Positions 19,796 through 30,325 of a DNA stretch of 64,000 nt are shown piece by piece. This DNA is from Pseudobacteroides cellulosolvens ATCC 35603 = DSM 2933. GTDB lineage: Bacteria; Bacillota; Clostridia; Acetivibrionales; DSM-2933. Each line of letters begins with the position of its first letter. The first letter of the stretch is position 1. The notes under the pieces are model-generated. The model saw only the letters and a program-made list of their open reading frames with translations. It was not told the DNA's origin and made no database searches. The position numbers were made by a program, and so were the translations under genes. The stretch covers positions 372,001 to 436,000 of the forward strand of contig NZ_LGTC01000001.1 of NCBI RefSeq assembly GCF_001262605.1. The letters are read 5' to 3'.

Positions 19796-21901
19796 ATGCT
19801 AAATGTTTTTACTATGGATTTGGCAGGTAGGAAACTTGTAATTGAAACAGGAGTTATGGCACAGTTTGCAAATGGTTCCGCACTTATAAGGTATGGCGAT
19901 ACTGTTGTTCTTTCATCAGCAACATCATCTTCAAAGCCTAGGGATGGTATAGACTTTTTCCCTTTAAGCGTTGACTATGAAGAAAGATTGTATGCTGTAG
20001 GAAAGATTCCTGGCGGCTTTATAAAAAGGGAAGGTAAGCCTTCCGAAAAGGCAGTACTTACATCAAGGGTTATTGATAGACCTATAAGACCGCTTTTTCC
20101 CAAGGACTTAAGAAATGATGTAACAGTTGTAAATACTGTTATGTCTGTCGAGCAGGATAACTCACCTGAAATTGCTGCTATGATAGGAGCATCTATTGCT
20201 TTGAGCATATCCGACATCCCTTTTAAAGGACCTATCGGTGGTGTTGTGTTAGGATTGGTTGATGGTGAGATTATAGTAAACCCTAATACCGAACAACGGG
20301 AAAAGAGCCAGATGTATGTTACCCTTGCAGGAACCAAGGACAAGGTTACTATGATTGAGGCAGGTGCCAATGAAGTTTCCGAAGAGCTTATGTTAAAGGC
20401 CATTAGAATCGGTCATGATGAGATAAGAAAGATCGTTACATTTATTGAAAGTATAGTTGAAAAGGTTGGAAAACCTAAATTTGAATATATATCAGCTGAC
20501 GTTCCGAAGGAAGTATTTGAGGCAGTTTATGAAGTTGGCTATGAAAAGATGAGACAAGCAGTATTGACAGATGACAAGTCAGTTAGGGACCAAAATGTTA
20601 CTGCTCTTACAGAGGAGATACTAGCTGAGCTAGCTGAAAAATTTCCTGAGATGGAGACTTCAATAAAGGAATCTGTATATAAGCTTCAGAAAAAGGTTGT
20701 AAGGGAATATATATTAAAGGAAGGCAAAAGGGTGGATGGAAGAAGCTTGGATGCTATAAGGCCATTATCAGCTCAGGTTGGCATTCTTCCAAGAACACAT
20801 GGATCAGGGCTTTTCCAGAGAGGACAAACTCAGGTTCTTACAATAGTAACACTAGGAGCTATGGGCGAAGTTCAAATGCTTGATGGAATAGAGCTTGACG
20901 AAACGAAAAGATATATGCATCACTATAATTTCCCAGGATACTCGGTAGGAGAAGCAAAGCCTACAAGAGGACCAGGAAGAAGAGAGATCGGTCATGGCGC
21001 TCTTGCTGAAAGGGCCCTGGAGCCAGTTATTCCAAACGATGTTGATTTTCCATATGCTATAAGACTAGTTTCAGAAGTTCTTATGTCAAACGGTTCTACA
21101 TCACAGGGAAGTGTTTGCGGTAGTACTATAGCACTTATGGATGCAGGAGTTCCTATTAAGAGTCCTGTAGCAGGTATATCGGCAGGTCTTGTAATTGATG
21201 AAAATAATCCTGAGAAGTTTGTAACATTTATGGATATTCAGGGTATTGAGGACTTCTTTGGAGATATGGACTTTAAGGTTGCAGGTACTAAGGAAGGTAT
21301 AACTGCAATACAGATGGATATAAAAGTTGATGGTTTGACTGAGGAAATAATAAAGCAGGCCTTTGAACTTACAAGAAAAGGACGTATACAGATAATAGAT
21401 GATGTAATATTAAAAGCTATTCCGGAGCCTAGAAAAGAGCTTTCCGAATATGCTCCGAAAATACTTACAACTAGTATAGATCCTGATAAAATAAGAGAAG
21501 TTATCGGACCAGGTGGGAAGATGATAAACAAGATAATAGCTGAAACAGGCGTTAAGATTGATATCGAGGATGACGGTAAGGTATACGTTTCATGTTCCGA
21601 TGTCAACGCCGGAAGAAAGGCTATAGGTATTATAGAAGGTATCGGAAGGGATGTTGAGCCAGGTCAGATATTTATGGGCAAGGTTATGAGGATTATGCCT
21701 TTTGGTGCATTTGTAGAATTCCTGCCGGGCAAGGAAGGACTTGTGCACATATCCAAGCTGGATACCAAGAGAGTTGAAAAAGTTGAGGATGTAGTAAAAA
21801 TCGGCGATGAGATTATGGTTAAGGTTATGGAAGTTGATAAACAGGGAAGAATTAATCTCTCAAGGAAAGATGCTATGGCTGAGACTGCACCAAAAGAATA
21901 A
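19796..21901 (+). CDS. pnp: Polyribonucleotide nucleotidyltransferase
   Basis: 701-residue phosphorolytic 3'-5' exoribonuclease. Two RNase PH domains (first from [13 protein letters not shown], second from [17 protein letters not shown] with [20 protein letters not shown]), a KH domain ([16 protein letters not shown]) and a C-terminal S1 domain ([21 protein letters not shown]). Full length. Start behind AAAGGAGG. The M16 peptidase gene downstream is the usual Firmicute neighbour. Confidence 0.98.
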   Translation: MLNVFTMDLAGRKLVIETGVMAQFANGSALIRYGDTVVLSSATSSSKPRDGIDFFPLSVDYEERLYAVGKIPGGFIKREGKPSEKAVLTSRVIDRPIRPLFPKDLRNDVTVVNTVMSVEQDNSPEIAAMIGASIALSISDIPFKGPIGGVVLGLVDGEIIVNPNTEQREKSQMYVTLAGTKDKVTMIEAGANEVSEELMLKAIRIGHDEIRKIVTFIESIVEKVGKPKFEYISADVPKEVFEAVYEVGYEKMRQAVLTDDKSVRDQNVTALTEEILAELAEKFPEMETSIKESVYKLQKKVVREYILKEGKRVDGRSLDAIRPLSAQVGILPRTHGSGLFQRGQTQVLTIVTLGAMGEVQMLDGIELDETKRYMHHYNFPGYSVGEAKPTRGPGRREIGHGALAERALEPVIPNDVDFPYAIRLVSEVLMSNGSTSQGSVCGSTIALMDAGVPIKSPVAGISAGLVIDENNPEKFVTFMDIQGIEDFFGDMDFKVAGTKEGITAIQMDIKVDGLTEEIIKQAFELTRKGRIQIIDDVILKAIPEPRKELSEYAPKILTTSIDPDKIREVIGPGGKMINKIIAETGVKIDIEDDGKVYVSCSDVNAGRKAIGIIEGIGRDVEPGQIFMGKVMRIMPFGAFVEFLPGKEGLVHISKLDTKRVEKVEDVVKIGDEIMVKVMEVDKQGRINLSRKDAMAETAPKE

Positions 21902-21953
21902 GATTTATCAAAGAGTCACTAAATATTTATAGAAATAGTATAGTATTATATAA

Positions 21954-22090
21954 GGCATGAATGAAAAATTACTTCCGCTTATCGTAGCGGCTGGTCGTTT
22001 AGCTTCGCTAAACTGCTCGCCATGCATCCTAGGTGTTAACGAGTTAAGTCAACACATGAGCGAAATTTATAGCGGAAGTTATTTTTTAAC
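21954..22090. repeat. Repeat family A, longest copy
   Basis: Near-perfect terminal inverted repeats ATTACTTCCGCT (21968-21979) and AGCGGAAGTTAT (22071-22082) bound a 115-bp element with an internal hairpin (GTTTAGC..GCTAAAC) and the block GTTAACGAGTTAAGTCAAC shared in part with 42076-42150. It fills the pnp-peptidase gap. An ORF at 21957-22142 is a by-product of the repeat. Confidence 0.65.
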
Positions 22091-22119
22091 CATGACTAAA
22101 CCATGCAACCGGAGGAATA

Positions 22120-23373
22120 ATGTTCAAGAGAACAATACTTGAAAATGGGGTTAGAATAGTATGTGAAAAAATTCCTTACGTTAGGTCTGTTTCAATAGGT
22201 ATATGGGTTGGAACAGGATCGAGAAACGAAAACAGGGATAATAACGGTATTTCACACTTTATTGAGCATATGCTTTTTAAAGGAACAAATACCAGAAGTG
22301 CCAAGGATATTGCAGAAAGTATTGATAACATTGGTGGGCAGTTAAATGCCTTTACAGGAAAAGAATGTACCTGTTATTATACCAAAACCCTTGATACACA
22401 CATAGATATCGCTCTGGATGTATTATCCGATATGTTCTTTAATTCCAAGTTCGATCAAAAGGACATTGAGGTTGAAAGAAAAGTAATAATCGAAGAAATA
22501 GGTATGTATCAGGATTCTCCAGAAGAACTTGTCCATGATGTTTTGTCTGAGACAATCTGGCAGGATGATACATTGGGATATCCTATTTTGGGAACGCAGG
22601 ATAGCCTTAAGGGAATAACTCGTGAAAGTATCGTGGACTATATAGGCAAAAACTATGTGACAGGAAATTCGGTTATTTCTGTTGCTGGGAATTATGATGA
22701 TGATGCTCTTATAGGCATGATTAATGAAAGGTTTTCCAAATGGCCCAAAACAGACACAAGTAATAATGAATATAATACCGCAAAATTTAAACCAAATTCC
22801 ATATTTATGGAAAAAGATACTGAACAGGTTCATATGTGCATTGGGTTTAACGGCATCAGCCACGGCAGGGATGATATATATACCTTGCTGGCCGTTAATA
22901 ATATTTTCGGAGGCGGAATGAGTTCGAGGCTGTTTCAGAAGATAAGGGAAGAGAAAGGATTGGTATATTCTATTTATTCTTACCCTGCTTCATATAAAAA
23001 CAATGGACTTTATACCATTTATGCGGGAATGAACCCTGAGCACATGGAAAAAGTGATTGAACTTGTTGTCGCTGAAATAAAGGAAATTAAGAAAAGCGGT
23101 ATCAGTAAAGAGGATTTGGAAAAATCAAAGGAACAGTTAAAGGGAAATTATATTTTGGGCTTGGAGAGCACTAGCAGCAGGATGAACAGCATAGGTAAAT
23201 CAGAACTGATGTTAGGAAGAATATATTCACCTGATGAGATTTTGAAGAAGATTGATGATATTAGCATGGATAATGCTTCAAGGATCATTGATCAGATATT
23301 TGATTTTGACTTAATGGGTTTTTCAGCTGTAGGAAGCATTAAGAACAAGATAGAAGTGAAGAACTTTATATAA
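22120..23373 (+). CDS. M16-family zinc peptidase (processing peptidase type)
   Basis: 417 residues. The inverted zinc motif HFIEH (HxxEH) is near residue 48, with the distal Glu in the EVERKVIIEEIG block, and the C-terminal M16 domain contains FGGGMSSRLFQKIREEKGLVYSIYS. Homologues sit next to pnp in many Firmicutes. Role probably proteolysis of peptides or misfolded exported proteins; the substrate is unknown. ATG 22120 follows GGAGG. Confidence 0.92.
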   Translation: MFKRTILENGVRIVCEKIPYVRSVSIGIWVGTGSRNENRDNNGISHFIEHMLFKGTNTRSAKDIAESIDNIGGQLNAFTGKECTCYYTKTLDTHIDIALDVLSDMFFNSKFDQKDIEVERKVIIEEIGMYQDSPEELVHDVLSETIWQDDTLGYPILGTQDSLKGITRESIVDYIGKNYVTGNSVISVAGNYDDDALIGMINERFSKWPKTDTSNNEYNTAKFKPNSIFMEKDTEQVHMCIGFNGISHGRDDIYTLLAVNNIFGGGMSSRLFQKIREEKGLVYSIYSYPASYKNNGLYTIYAGMNPEHMEKVIELVVAEIKEIKKSGISKEDLEKSKEQLKGNYILGLESTSSRMNSIGKSELMLGRIYSPDEILKKIDDISMDNASRIIDQIFDFDLMGFSAVGSIKNKIEVKNFI

Positions 23374-23399
23374 GTCTCACAATAAGAGTTTAAATAGTA

Positions 23400-23437
23400 G
23401 TCTCGTAATCTTTTGGTAAAGGTTATGGGACTTTATT
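23400..23437 (+). terminator. Intrinsic terminator after the M16 peptidase gene
   Basis: Stem AGTCTCGTAATC / GGTTATGGGACT with several G-U pairs, followed by TTTATTT. Confidence 0.6.
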
Positions 23438-23448
23438 TATGGGGCAAT

Positions 23449-23863
23449 TTATATTACATTACCTTTTTTCCTTGCATTGGAATCCATTATTGAACCTGTA
23501 GAGATGCCAATGCTCATTCCAAAGCACATTCCCAAACTCATACCAATAGGTAGAAATTCTCCTTTATTTGATGTTAATCCAACAACCATTCCACATAACA
23601 TACCCAATGATGTTCCCATAGACATATATAATCCCATATAGTGACCTGCTGTTATCAGCTTATGCTTTTTACACAAATGTGAAACAATTTTTTTAAGGTT
23701 AATCATGTAATTTCTTAAATGAGATTTATCAATATAACTTAAATTATCCAATAATTCATTTTCAAATATACTTAGTAAATATTTGCAGTGCCTTAACATT
23801 TTTTGCACCAAGGTTTGATTTTAACACATTTATCTTCTCAACAATTTTCTGATTAGTTTCCAT
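23449..23863 (-). CDS. Small glycine-zipper membrane protein, apparent one-base insertion
   Basis: The C-terminal part has two hydrophobic segments rich in Gly and Met (YMSMGTSLGMLCGMVVGL and GMSLGMCFGMSIGISTG), like small glycine-zipper membrane proteins, after a basic amphipathic region. An upstream ATG at 23863 opens METNQKIVEKINVLK in another frame. Removing one base from the T6 run at 23799-23804 fuses the two into about 137 residues. The two-TM part is better supported than the 5' extension. Function unknown. Confidence 0.55.
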
Positions 23864-24050
23864 TAGAGACCTCTACCTTTAATATATTTGCAACTATTAT
23901 ATTATAGCATTTAGAATATGTTATTGGTATAGCTGGATATGATTCTATAAATGAAAGTGTATGGGACTTTTCATATCTATACTCCCAGTGATATAATTTA
24001 ATGATTGAGGTTTAGGCAGTGAACTGTATAATTAAGATCGGGTGAATTTT

Positions 24051-24653
24051 ATGGGGAGTAAGGTAATTACCAAACAAAAAGTATCAAAATTAATACCCTT
24101 TGCGATGCCAATTATATTCATAACAGTTGTTGCAATAATAAATCAGGCTTTCTATTGGCCAATTATGGTGCAGCTTTATTTATTGTATTCATCCTTGGTA
24201 TTAGCAATATATTGGATATCAAAAAGCGAAAATAGAAAAAGAGTAGTGCATATAATCATTTTCTTTATTATTGTACTTGTTTTTTCACTTGTATCAATAA
24301 GCCATTTTCATAAAGTAACAAATTCAATTATTACTACTGGGACAATTGATTATATTGATCTATCAAGAGCTTGGAAAGGAGATGCACATGAATTAACAAT
24401 ATCTTTTACTGATAAAAATAATAAAAAGATTTCTTTTAGAGATATTGTGGGATATAGCAGTAAGTATAAAACAGGCGATTCTATTTGGGTAATTTGTGAT
24501 AAAAAGGATAATAACATTGCTGAAGTTTATGATTCAGGTGACATGTGGCTTCCGCTCTTTGGAGTATTATTTTTTTTATTAATCTTAATTGGTAACCTTT
24601 TAACTAAAGATAACAAGACTAATAAAAGAATTATTCATAAAAGAAAACATTAG
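24051..24653 (+). CDS. DUF3592-like membrane protein
   Basis: About 200 residues: two N-terminal helices, another near residue 85, an extracytoplasmic beta-rich stretch (TTGTIDYIDLSRAWKGDAHE, then YSSKYKTGDSIWVICDKKDN) and a C-terminal helix. The pattern of a conversion-type loop followed by a Y.vGD.v.v..D motif is that of DUF3592. Start uncertain (GTG 24042 or ATG 24051). It directly precedes the RCC1-repeat protein gene; function unknown. Confidence 0.6.
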   Translation: MGSKVITKQKVSKLIPFAMPIIFITVVAIINQAFYWPIMVQLYLLYSSLVLAIYWISKSENRKRVVHIIIFFIIVLVFSLVSISHFHKVTNSIITTGTIDYIDLSRAWKGDAHELTISFTDKNNKKISFRDIVGYSSKYKTGDSIWVICDKKDNNIAEVYDSGDMWLPLFGVLFFLLILIGNLLTKDNKTNKRIIHKRKH

Positions 24654-24676
24654 AAATATTTATTGGGGGATTTGAA

Positions 24677-27600
24677 ATGAAAAAAAGAATAAGAATGGTA
24701 AACCTGTTAACATTGGTGGCAGTAGTATTAGCCATAATTGTGACTAATGTAACCAATTGCTGTGCTGCTCAAAGCGATGCTTACGGCTTTATAAAGGTGG
24801 CAGGTGCAATAGGTTTAAAATCAGATGGATCTTTATGGTCAATACCGCAGGATGATGGACAAAAATATAGCAGAATAGCAGATGGCTATTTGGATATTGA
24901 CACAGATAAATATGAACACTCGTACATAGCATTAAAAAAGGATGGAACTCTTTGGGTTTGGGGCAAAAATTCCATGGGTCAGTTTGCTCTAAATAATATA
25001 AAAGAAAGTGAAAAACCAATAAAAATACTTGATAATGTTAAAGCAATATCAGGTTTGTCTGCATTAAAAAAAGATGGTTCATTGTGGGCCTGGGGCGGAG
25101 ATGTTTTTTACGAAAAGGAATCAAAGGTTAACAAGCCTGTATTTCTTTATGGAGGTGTAAAATCAATTGCATATGGCAGCAATTGTATTTATGTTATTGA
25201 CAATAAGTCTACACTATACGCTATCAGAAACTATTACTGCGGTTCTGAGCTCAGTAAGGGCAATAAGGTTAAGATTGCTGAAAATGTTAAGTTTGCAGCT
25301 AATAATTGTTATATTACAAATGATAATAAACTTTGGGAAATAATGCTTACTCAAAAAGATATTGATGATAATCCTTCAGTCATTAATTACAGTTATGATT
25401 TTCATCCAAGATTGGTTCTCACAAATGTAGTTTACACCGATTCAAATGATGATACATCTTTTGAGGAAGTTAACGGTACAAGTTGTGCAATAAAGGACGA
25501 CGGCAGCTTATGGGTATGGAATATGCATGATATGCCATATGGCACTAAATGTAATAGTCTGCTGCCTCAAAAATTAATGACTGGAATAAAATATGCAAAA
25601 TGTGGAGTCGATAATGTCAAGATTATAAAAAATGACGGTTCAGTTTGTTTTTATGGGTTTATGTGTCCTAAAAGCATTTACTCTATCCCCAAACTTTTGG
25701 ATAGGAATATCATTAAAGTATATGATGATTTTTCATGGGTACTTACAAAGGATGATACTTTAATTGGGGGCCTATTTTCTGGGTATGAAAGCAAAGGGAG
25801 TATTGTTTGTAAAGATGCTTCCAAAAATGTAAAATGGGATTCAAGCAGTGCTGTAATAAATAAACCTGATGGAGGCAAGATTGAATATACGTTTGAAAAC
25901 GGTGGATTTTATGTTAAGGAATATGATTTCGATTTTAAGAAGAGATTTGGCGAAATAATAATAAAGAATGACAATACTATGTGGGAAGAAGTGCATCAAG
26001 AATTCGGCGGACCGATTTATAAAAAAATTGATATTGATGGATCAAACATTAAATGGATTTATTCAAATTTTGATTATAATATGTACATTCTCAATAATGA
26101 TGCTACCTTATGGGTAAGTTTTGGTAAGTATATTCCCGATGAGGATGCGGGCAGTGTTGAATATCAACCTCCTGTTAAGTTGTTGGATGATGTTAAGGAT
26201 TTGGAATTTAAAAATAACCATACATTTGCAATAACAAACAGCGGTGACTTGTATGGATGGAACTACAGGTCTTATTTTCCGGGAATGAATATTAAGCCGG
26301 TAAAGAAGTTTATGAATGGCGTTGATTCTTTTGATAGAAAAACAGAAATATTTGATATTATAAAAAAAGACAAATCCCACTGGAATCTTAGATTACCTGT
26401 AATGGAAAACAATGTTAATGATATTGAAATTGATGAAAACGATGTAAAGAAAGAAAATGAGGATTTTTATGAGAAAATCGCTCAAAATGCTTATAAAGAC
26501 ATTGATAATATGGAGGGCTTAATTAGTTACAGCCAATACTACTACATAAAGGAAAACGGAGAGCTTTGGGTCAGAGGATTTGGTGATATTTCTTCCTTAA
26601 GTGACTTTAACCAAAATGTTCATTTGGATTTTGGAAAGGTTATGGATAACGTAGTCTCTGCAGATCATGATGCGAGTCATTACCGGGGATTAGCACTTTG
26701 TAAGGATGGCTCATTGTGGGAATATGGAATGGTTTTGACAAACGAGCACATAATGGTGAATCAAGACATAGCACCAAGGAAAGTTATGGAAGATGTAAAG
26801 GAATTTAAAATAAATTGCAACTCATGTGCTGCGGTAAAAAAGGATGGGAGTTTGTATGTATGGGGTGACAACCAATTAGGGCAAATGGGAAATGGAACAA
26901 CCCAATTTGTAGAAAAGCCCCAAAAGATTCTTGATAATGTGGATAATATTTTTATAGGTTACTATTCAATGACTGCATTAAAGAAAGATGGAGTTCTTAT
27001 GGGGTGGGGACGTGGATTTTATGAAATATATCAAAAGGCATTTGTTAATAACCCGATAAGGATTGAGGCCGCAGGCAACAAAATATACCATACAGGATAT
27101 GAAGCTGTTGGTGTAGGTGAGGATATAGACGTTCAAGTAAAGATTAACGATGCAGGTTATACCAAAAGCGTAAAACTGGTTTTAGCAGGAGGCCAGAATA
27201 TTTTACTTGATAAATGTTATTCCGGTTATTTTATTGGTAGAATACCTGAAATTAAAAAGGCAGGCAGTTTAAAATATCATATAGTTGCATCGGATGATAG
27301 TGGCAATGAAATTAAATCAAAGGAATACAATATTGGTATTGTGAAAAATGATAATGTATTGATGGATTCTCAAAATGGTGAGTTTATAGCTAAAGCTTTT
27401 AGGTTTGTTATAGATGGGAAAAAAGTTGTTAATGAGTATAGTCCATTAATCTTGATAAAAAATGGCAGAACATTGGTACCTGTAAGTGCTATGGCAAGTT
27501 TATTGAAAGCAGAAATCAAATGGGATGAAGCGACAAAAACCGTAAATATAAGCAAAAATGAAAAAAATATTTCCATAAGAATCGGAAGCAGGGAAGTAGC

Positions 27601-27751
27601 TGTTGGCAAAGAAAAAGTAAATATCGATATGCCTGCAATAATTGTTTATAACCAAACTATGCTGCCCCTAAGATCGGTGTGTGAATTGCTTGGAGCAGAG
27701 GTTTCACTGGATGCAGAAAATCAAGAAATAAATATAAAATTAATTAATTGA
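24677..27751 (+). CDS. Secreted RCC1-repeat protein with C-terminal copper amine oxidase N-like domain
   Basis: 1024 residues with a signal peptide (cleavage near NCCAAQ). Most of the protein is built of RCC1-type blades recognisable by KKDGSLWAWG-like motifs (for example KKDGTLWVWGKN, KDDGSLWVWN, KKDGSLYVWGDNQLGQMGNG), predicted to form beta-propellers. The last ~120 residues match the copper-amine-oxidase N-terminal stalk domain (INGRTLVPVSAM-like, MLPLRSVCELLGAEV), a frequent extracellular module in Clostridia. ATG after GGGGG. Probably a surface or adhesion protein; the ligand is unknown. Confidence 0.85.
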   Translation: MKKRIRMVNLLTLVAVVLAIIVTNVTNCCAAQSDAYGFIKVAGAIGLKSDGSLWSIPQDDGQKYSRIADGYLDIDTDKYEHSYIALKKDGTLWVWGKNSMGQFALNNIKESEKPIKILDNVKAISGLSALKKDGSLWAWGGDVFYEKESKVNKPVFLYGGVKSIAYGSNCIYVIDNKSTLYAIRNYYCGSELSKGNKVKIAENVKFAANNCYITNDNKLWEIMLTQKDIDDNPSVINYSYDFHPRLVLTNVVYTDSNDDTSFEEVNGTSCAIKDDGSLWVWNMHDMPYGTKCNSLLPQKLMTGIKYAKCGVDNVKIIKNDGSVCFYGFMCPKSIYSIPKLLDRNIIKVYDDFSWVLTKDDTLIGGLFSGYESKGSIVCKDASKNVKWDSSSAVINKPDGGKIEYTFENGGFYVKEYDFDFKKRFGEIIIKNDNTMWEEVHQEFGGPIYKKIDIDGSNIKWIYSNFDYNMYILNNDATLWVSFGKYIPDEDAGSVEYQPPVKLLDDVKDLEFKNNHTFAITNSGDLYGWNYRSYFPGMNIKPVKKFMNGVDSFDRKTEIFDIIKKDKSHWNLRLPVMENNVNDIEIDENDVKKENEDFYEKIAQNAYKDIDNMEGLISYSQYYYIKENGELWVRGFGDISSLSDFNQNVHLDFGKVMDNVVSADHDASHYRGLALCKDGSLWEYGMVLTNEHIMVNQDIAPRKVMEDVKEFKINCNSCAAVKKDGSLYVWGDNQLGQMGNGTTQFVEKPQKILDNVDNIFIGYYSMTALKKDGVLMGWGRGFYEIYQKAFVNNPIRIEAAGNKIYHTGYEAVGVGEDIDVQVKINDAGYTKSVKLVLAGGQNILLDKCYSGYFIGRIPEIKKAGSLKYHIVASDDSGNEIKSKEYNIGIVKNDNVLMDSQNGEFIAKAFRFVIDGKKVVNEYSPLILIKNGRTLVPVSAMASLLKAEIKWDEATKTVNISKNEKNISIRIGSREVAVGKEKVNIDMPAIIVYNQTMLPLRSVCELLGAEVSLDAENQEINIKLIN

Positions 27752-27800
27752 AAAGTGACTAATGGATTTTGTGAATGTACTTAAAAAATGTAAAACAAAA

Positions 27801-27829
27801 TTGACAATATGTGTGCTTGGTATTATAAT
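27801..27829 (+). promoter_or_regulatory. Consensus sigma-A promoter of the dockerin/CBM gene
   Basis: Exact TTGACA (27801-27806) and TATAAT (27824-27829) with 17-bp spacing, giving a leader of roughly 125 nt. Confidence 0.75.
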
Positions 27830-27960
27830 AATATCAAGCATATTGTATATCTAGATTTACGTATCGGACACAGAAAAAATCAATTATACATATTTTTGCT
27901 CAGCAACATAAGGAGATAGTTGATTTTAGCAGTTCTCAAATTTTCAAGGAGGGATTTACT

Positions 27961-29454
27961 ATGAAGTCTAAAAAATTAGTTATTTTTGTGTTAACAATAG
28001 TGTACGGAGTATCTTTAGCATTCTCTTATTCGCATGTTAACTTCAGTGAAAAAAGCTTCGCAGAATCTTTTACTACAATTGATGTGGCTGTAATTTCGGC
28101 ACCAACCCCAACCCCTACACAATCGAAATTAACAGCTATTGATAATTCAGTTCCAGCATACTTTTCACAAAAAGGGGAGTGGAGTATAGAGAATTTTGGT
28201 TACGGAGGCTCCTGTATATCCACTACAAAAATAGGTAGTACTGCAATGTGGAAGTTCAGAGTTCCCGTAAATGGTTATTATGATATTACAGCATTAATCC
28301 CGGATGGAATTGAAAATGCTTTAGCAAAATATACCGTTTTTTGCGATGATCAATATATTGATAGTTTTTATAATGTAAATTCAAAAGGGAATTTTAAATT
28401 AAATAAAAATTATGGAAAGTTCATGCAATTTATGAAGGACAGCGTAATTAAAGTAGTTATCAAGTCTGTATCTGATGGAAAATGTATTGCCGATGCCATG
28501 TCCTTTAATAGGCTGGAATACGCACCGACACCACTTCCAACATCACCTGCCGGGTATTCAAGACCTATAATGGTTGAGGCTGAAAATTGCAGTTCTACAG
28601 GAACTGTAATAGAAAATGGATATATAAGTTCTTGTAATGACGGAGATTATATTGTCATGGAGAATGTATTATTGAGTGGTTATTCAGGTTATGACAGTGC
28701 TGATATATTCTCAGTAAACGCAGCTGTTGCAGCAACAGAGGGAAAGACCGGAAAACTGGAGATAAGGATGGACGGTTTGGATGGAACTCTTATAGGTACA
28801 GTTCAGTTAAAAGATACTGGTGATGGATTAACAAAGTTTAGTGAACAAGCTTATATGTTAGATCGTATGAATGCTGATTTTAAGGCAAAGGATGTATATA
28901 TAATTTACAAGGGAGATGGAACCTGCAATCTTGATTGGGTAAAATTTTCCAGGCATTCAAAACCTGAACCGGCACAAAGTGAATTCCTTGATCTAGATCC
29001 TTTGGGTAAAAAGATATGCGGTTATATTAAAGCAGGTTTTGATTCAACAAACTCATTAATAAATGCCGGATTCATTGTTGAGACATTGATGGGATCATAT
29101 GTACTTACTGATTCTAAAGGATATTTTGAGTTGAATTCATTTAATAGTTCGCCTGTTTCGTTGAAGGTAAGCAAAAAAGGTTATCTTGATAGAAAGATAA
29201 TCAATATTGATATCACTGATACAACCATTATTTCTACAGAGGATAAGCCTATTGAAATGTGGCCGGGTGATATTGTTAAGGATAATGCAATCAACATGGT
29301 AGATGTTATTGATTTGGCTAAAGCTTTTAATAGCAAAGAGGGAGACGAACTTTACAACACTGCATGTGATATAAATATGGATAAAGTGATAAATATTGCA
29401 GATATAGTAATAATTGCCAAGTATTTCGGTAAAACGATTAATGACTATAAATGA
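27961..29454 (+). CDS. Secreted dockerin protein with CBM6-like module
   Basis: 497 residues. Signal peptide, short Pro/Thr linker, a beta-rich domain (about residues 60-180, ENFGYGGSCIST to DAMSFNRLEY) resembling golvesin/CBM-like modules, a second module (about 200-340) starting MVEAENCSS and ending NLDWVKFSR typical of CBM6, a carboxypeptidase-regulatory-like domain (KICGYIKAGF to VSKKGYLDRKI) and a dockerin with two repeats (GDIVKDNAINMVDV, DINMDKVINIADI). No glycoside hydrolase domain is seen, so it is a non-catalytic or unrecognised cellulosome component. ATG follows AAGGAGG. Confidence 0.85.
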   Translation: MKSKKLVIFVLTIVYGVSLAFSYSHVNFSEKSFAESFTTIDVAVISAPTPTPTQSKLTAIDNSVPAYFSQKGEWSIENFGYGGSCISTTKIGSTAMWKFRVPVNGYYDITALIPDGIENALAKYTVFCDDQYIDSFYNVNSKGNFKLNKNYGKFMQFMKDSVIKVVIKSVSDGKCIADAMSFNRLEYAPTPLPTSPAGYSRPIMVEAENCSSTGTVIENGYISSCNDGDYIVMENVLLSGYSGYDSADIFSVNAAVAATEGKTGKLEIRMDGLDGTLIGTVQLKDTGDGLTKFSEQAYMLDRMNADFKAKDVYIIYKGDGTCNLDWVKFSRHSKPEPAQSEFLDLDPLGKKICGYIKAGFDSTNSLINAGFIVETLMGSYVLTDSKGYFELNSFNSSPVSLKVSKKGYLDRKIINIDITDTTIISTEDKPIEMWPGDIVKDNAINMVDVIDLAKAFNSKEGDELYNTACDINMDKVINIADIVIIAKYFGKTINDYK

Positions 29455-29467
29455 TTTATATTAAAAT

Positions 29468-29519
29468 AAAATAGAATAAAAAATGCACTGGAATTTCCGG
29501 TGCATTTTTATTCTATTTT
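29468..29519. terminator. Bidirectional terminator between convergent genes
   Basis: Long hairpin (AAAATAGAATAAAAA..TGCAC / GTGCA..TTTTTATTCTATTTT) serving the dockerin gene and the pseudouridine synthase gene. Confidence 0.9.
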
Positions 29520-29539
29520 AAGCAAGTATAAGAGATTTC

Positions 29540-30325
29540 TTAACCATTCCTAAATAACAGTTTCATTTCCAAGTCTGTCAAGGGCCTATAGTGACCTTCT
29601 TTCAGAGACTTGTCTAACAATAATCCTCCAATGGAAATCCTTTTTAAATATATCACATGACAACCAACCGCCTTTAGCATACGTTTAACTTGGTGCTTAC
29701 GGCCTTCGGTAATTGTAAGATATCCTGATATAACTGTCTGATTATTAAGGTATGAATTTATATTGTTTAAATTCTCAATAGAAATTTCATGCCTAAAATC
29801 TTTATATATTCCATATTTGTGTATTTCTATTTTTGCAGGTTTTGTTAGAACCGCATCTTTTCCGATAGAAATTCCATGCTCCAATCGCTTTTTATCCTCA
29901 TCATCTAAAGAGCCTAAAGCCCAAAAACAATACGTTTTTTCAATATGCTTTTGTGGATGCATTAGTTTATGTTCAAACTCACCATCATTAGTAAGCAGCA
30001 GCAATCCCTCAGTATCTTTGTCCAATCTGCCAACATGAAACACTCCCCTCATTTGGGCGTTGTCTAAATAATCAAATATTGTTTTATTAACAGTATCTTT
30101 TTTGGCTGTAATACAGCCGGAAGGTTTATTAAACATGTAATATACTTTTTCAGTATAATCAACTATTTTACCATCATACTCAACAATATCAGAATTTTCA
30201 TCAATTTCTTTCGCAGGTACTGTTATAACTTTTCCATTTACATTAACCATACCTTCTTTTATATAAATACGAACATTTTTTCTTCTTCCAATGGATGATT
30301 GTGCTAAAAATTTATCTAACCTCAT
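29540..30325 (-). CDS. RsuA/RluB-family rRNA pseudouridine synthase
   Basis: 261 residues from the preferred start (MRLDKFLAQSSIG, ATG at 30325). N-terminal S4 RNA-binding domain, then the catalytic domain with GRLDKDTEGLLLLTNDGEF containing the catalytic Asp, and TLEKTY-type (HIEKTYCFWA) and EGRKHQVKRMLKAVGCHV blocks. Closest to the 16S U516/23S U2605-type subfamily; the exact target cannot be fixed from sequence. An upstream in-frame start (30373) would add 16 residues not seen in the family. Confidence 0.9.
   Translation of the reverse strand: MRLDKFLAQSSIGRRKNVRIYIKEGMVNVNGKVITVPAKEIDENSDIVEYDGKIVDYTEKVYYMFNKPSGCITAKKDTVNKTIFDYLDNAQMRGVFHVGRLDKDTEGLLLLTNDGEFEHKLMHPQKHIEKTYCFWALGSLDDEDKKRLEHGISIGKDAVLTKPAKIEIHKYGIYKDFRHEISIENLNNINSYLNNQTVISGYLTITEGRKHQVKRMLKAVGCHVIYLKRISIGGLLLDKSLKEGHYRPLTDLEMKLLFRNG

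Noticed and set aside
21957..22142. 61-codon ORF ending just after the M16 peptidase start
   Set aside because: It is made by repeat family A sequence and has no binding site.
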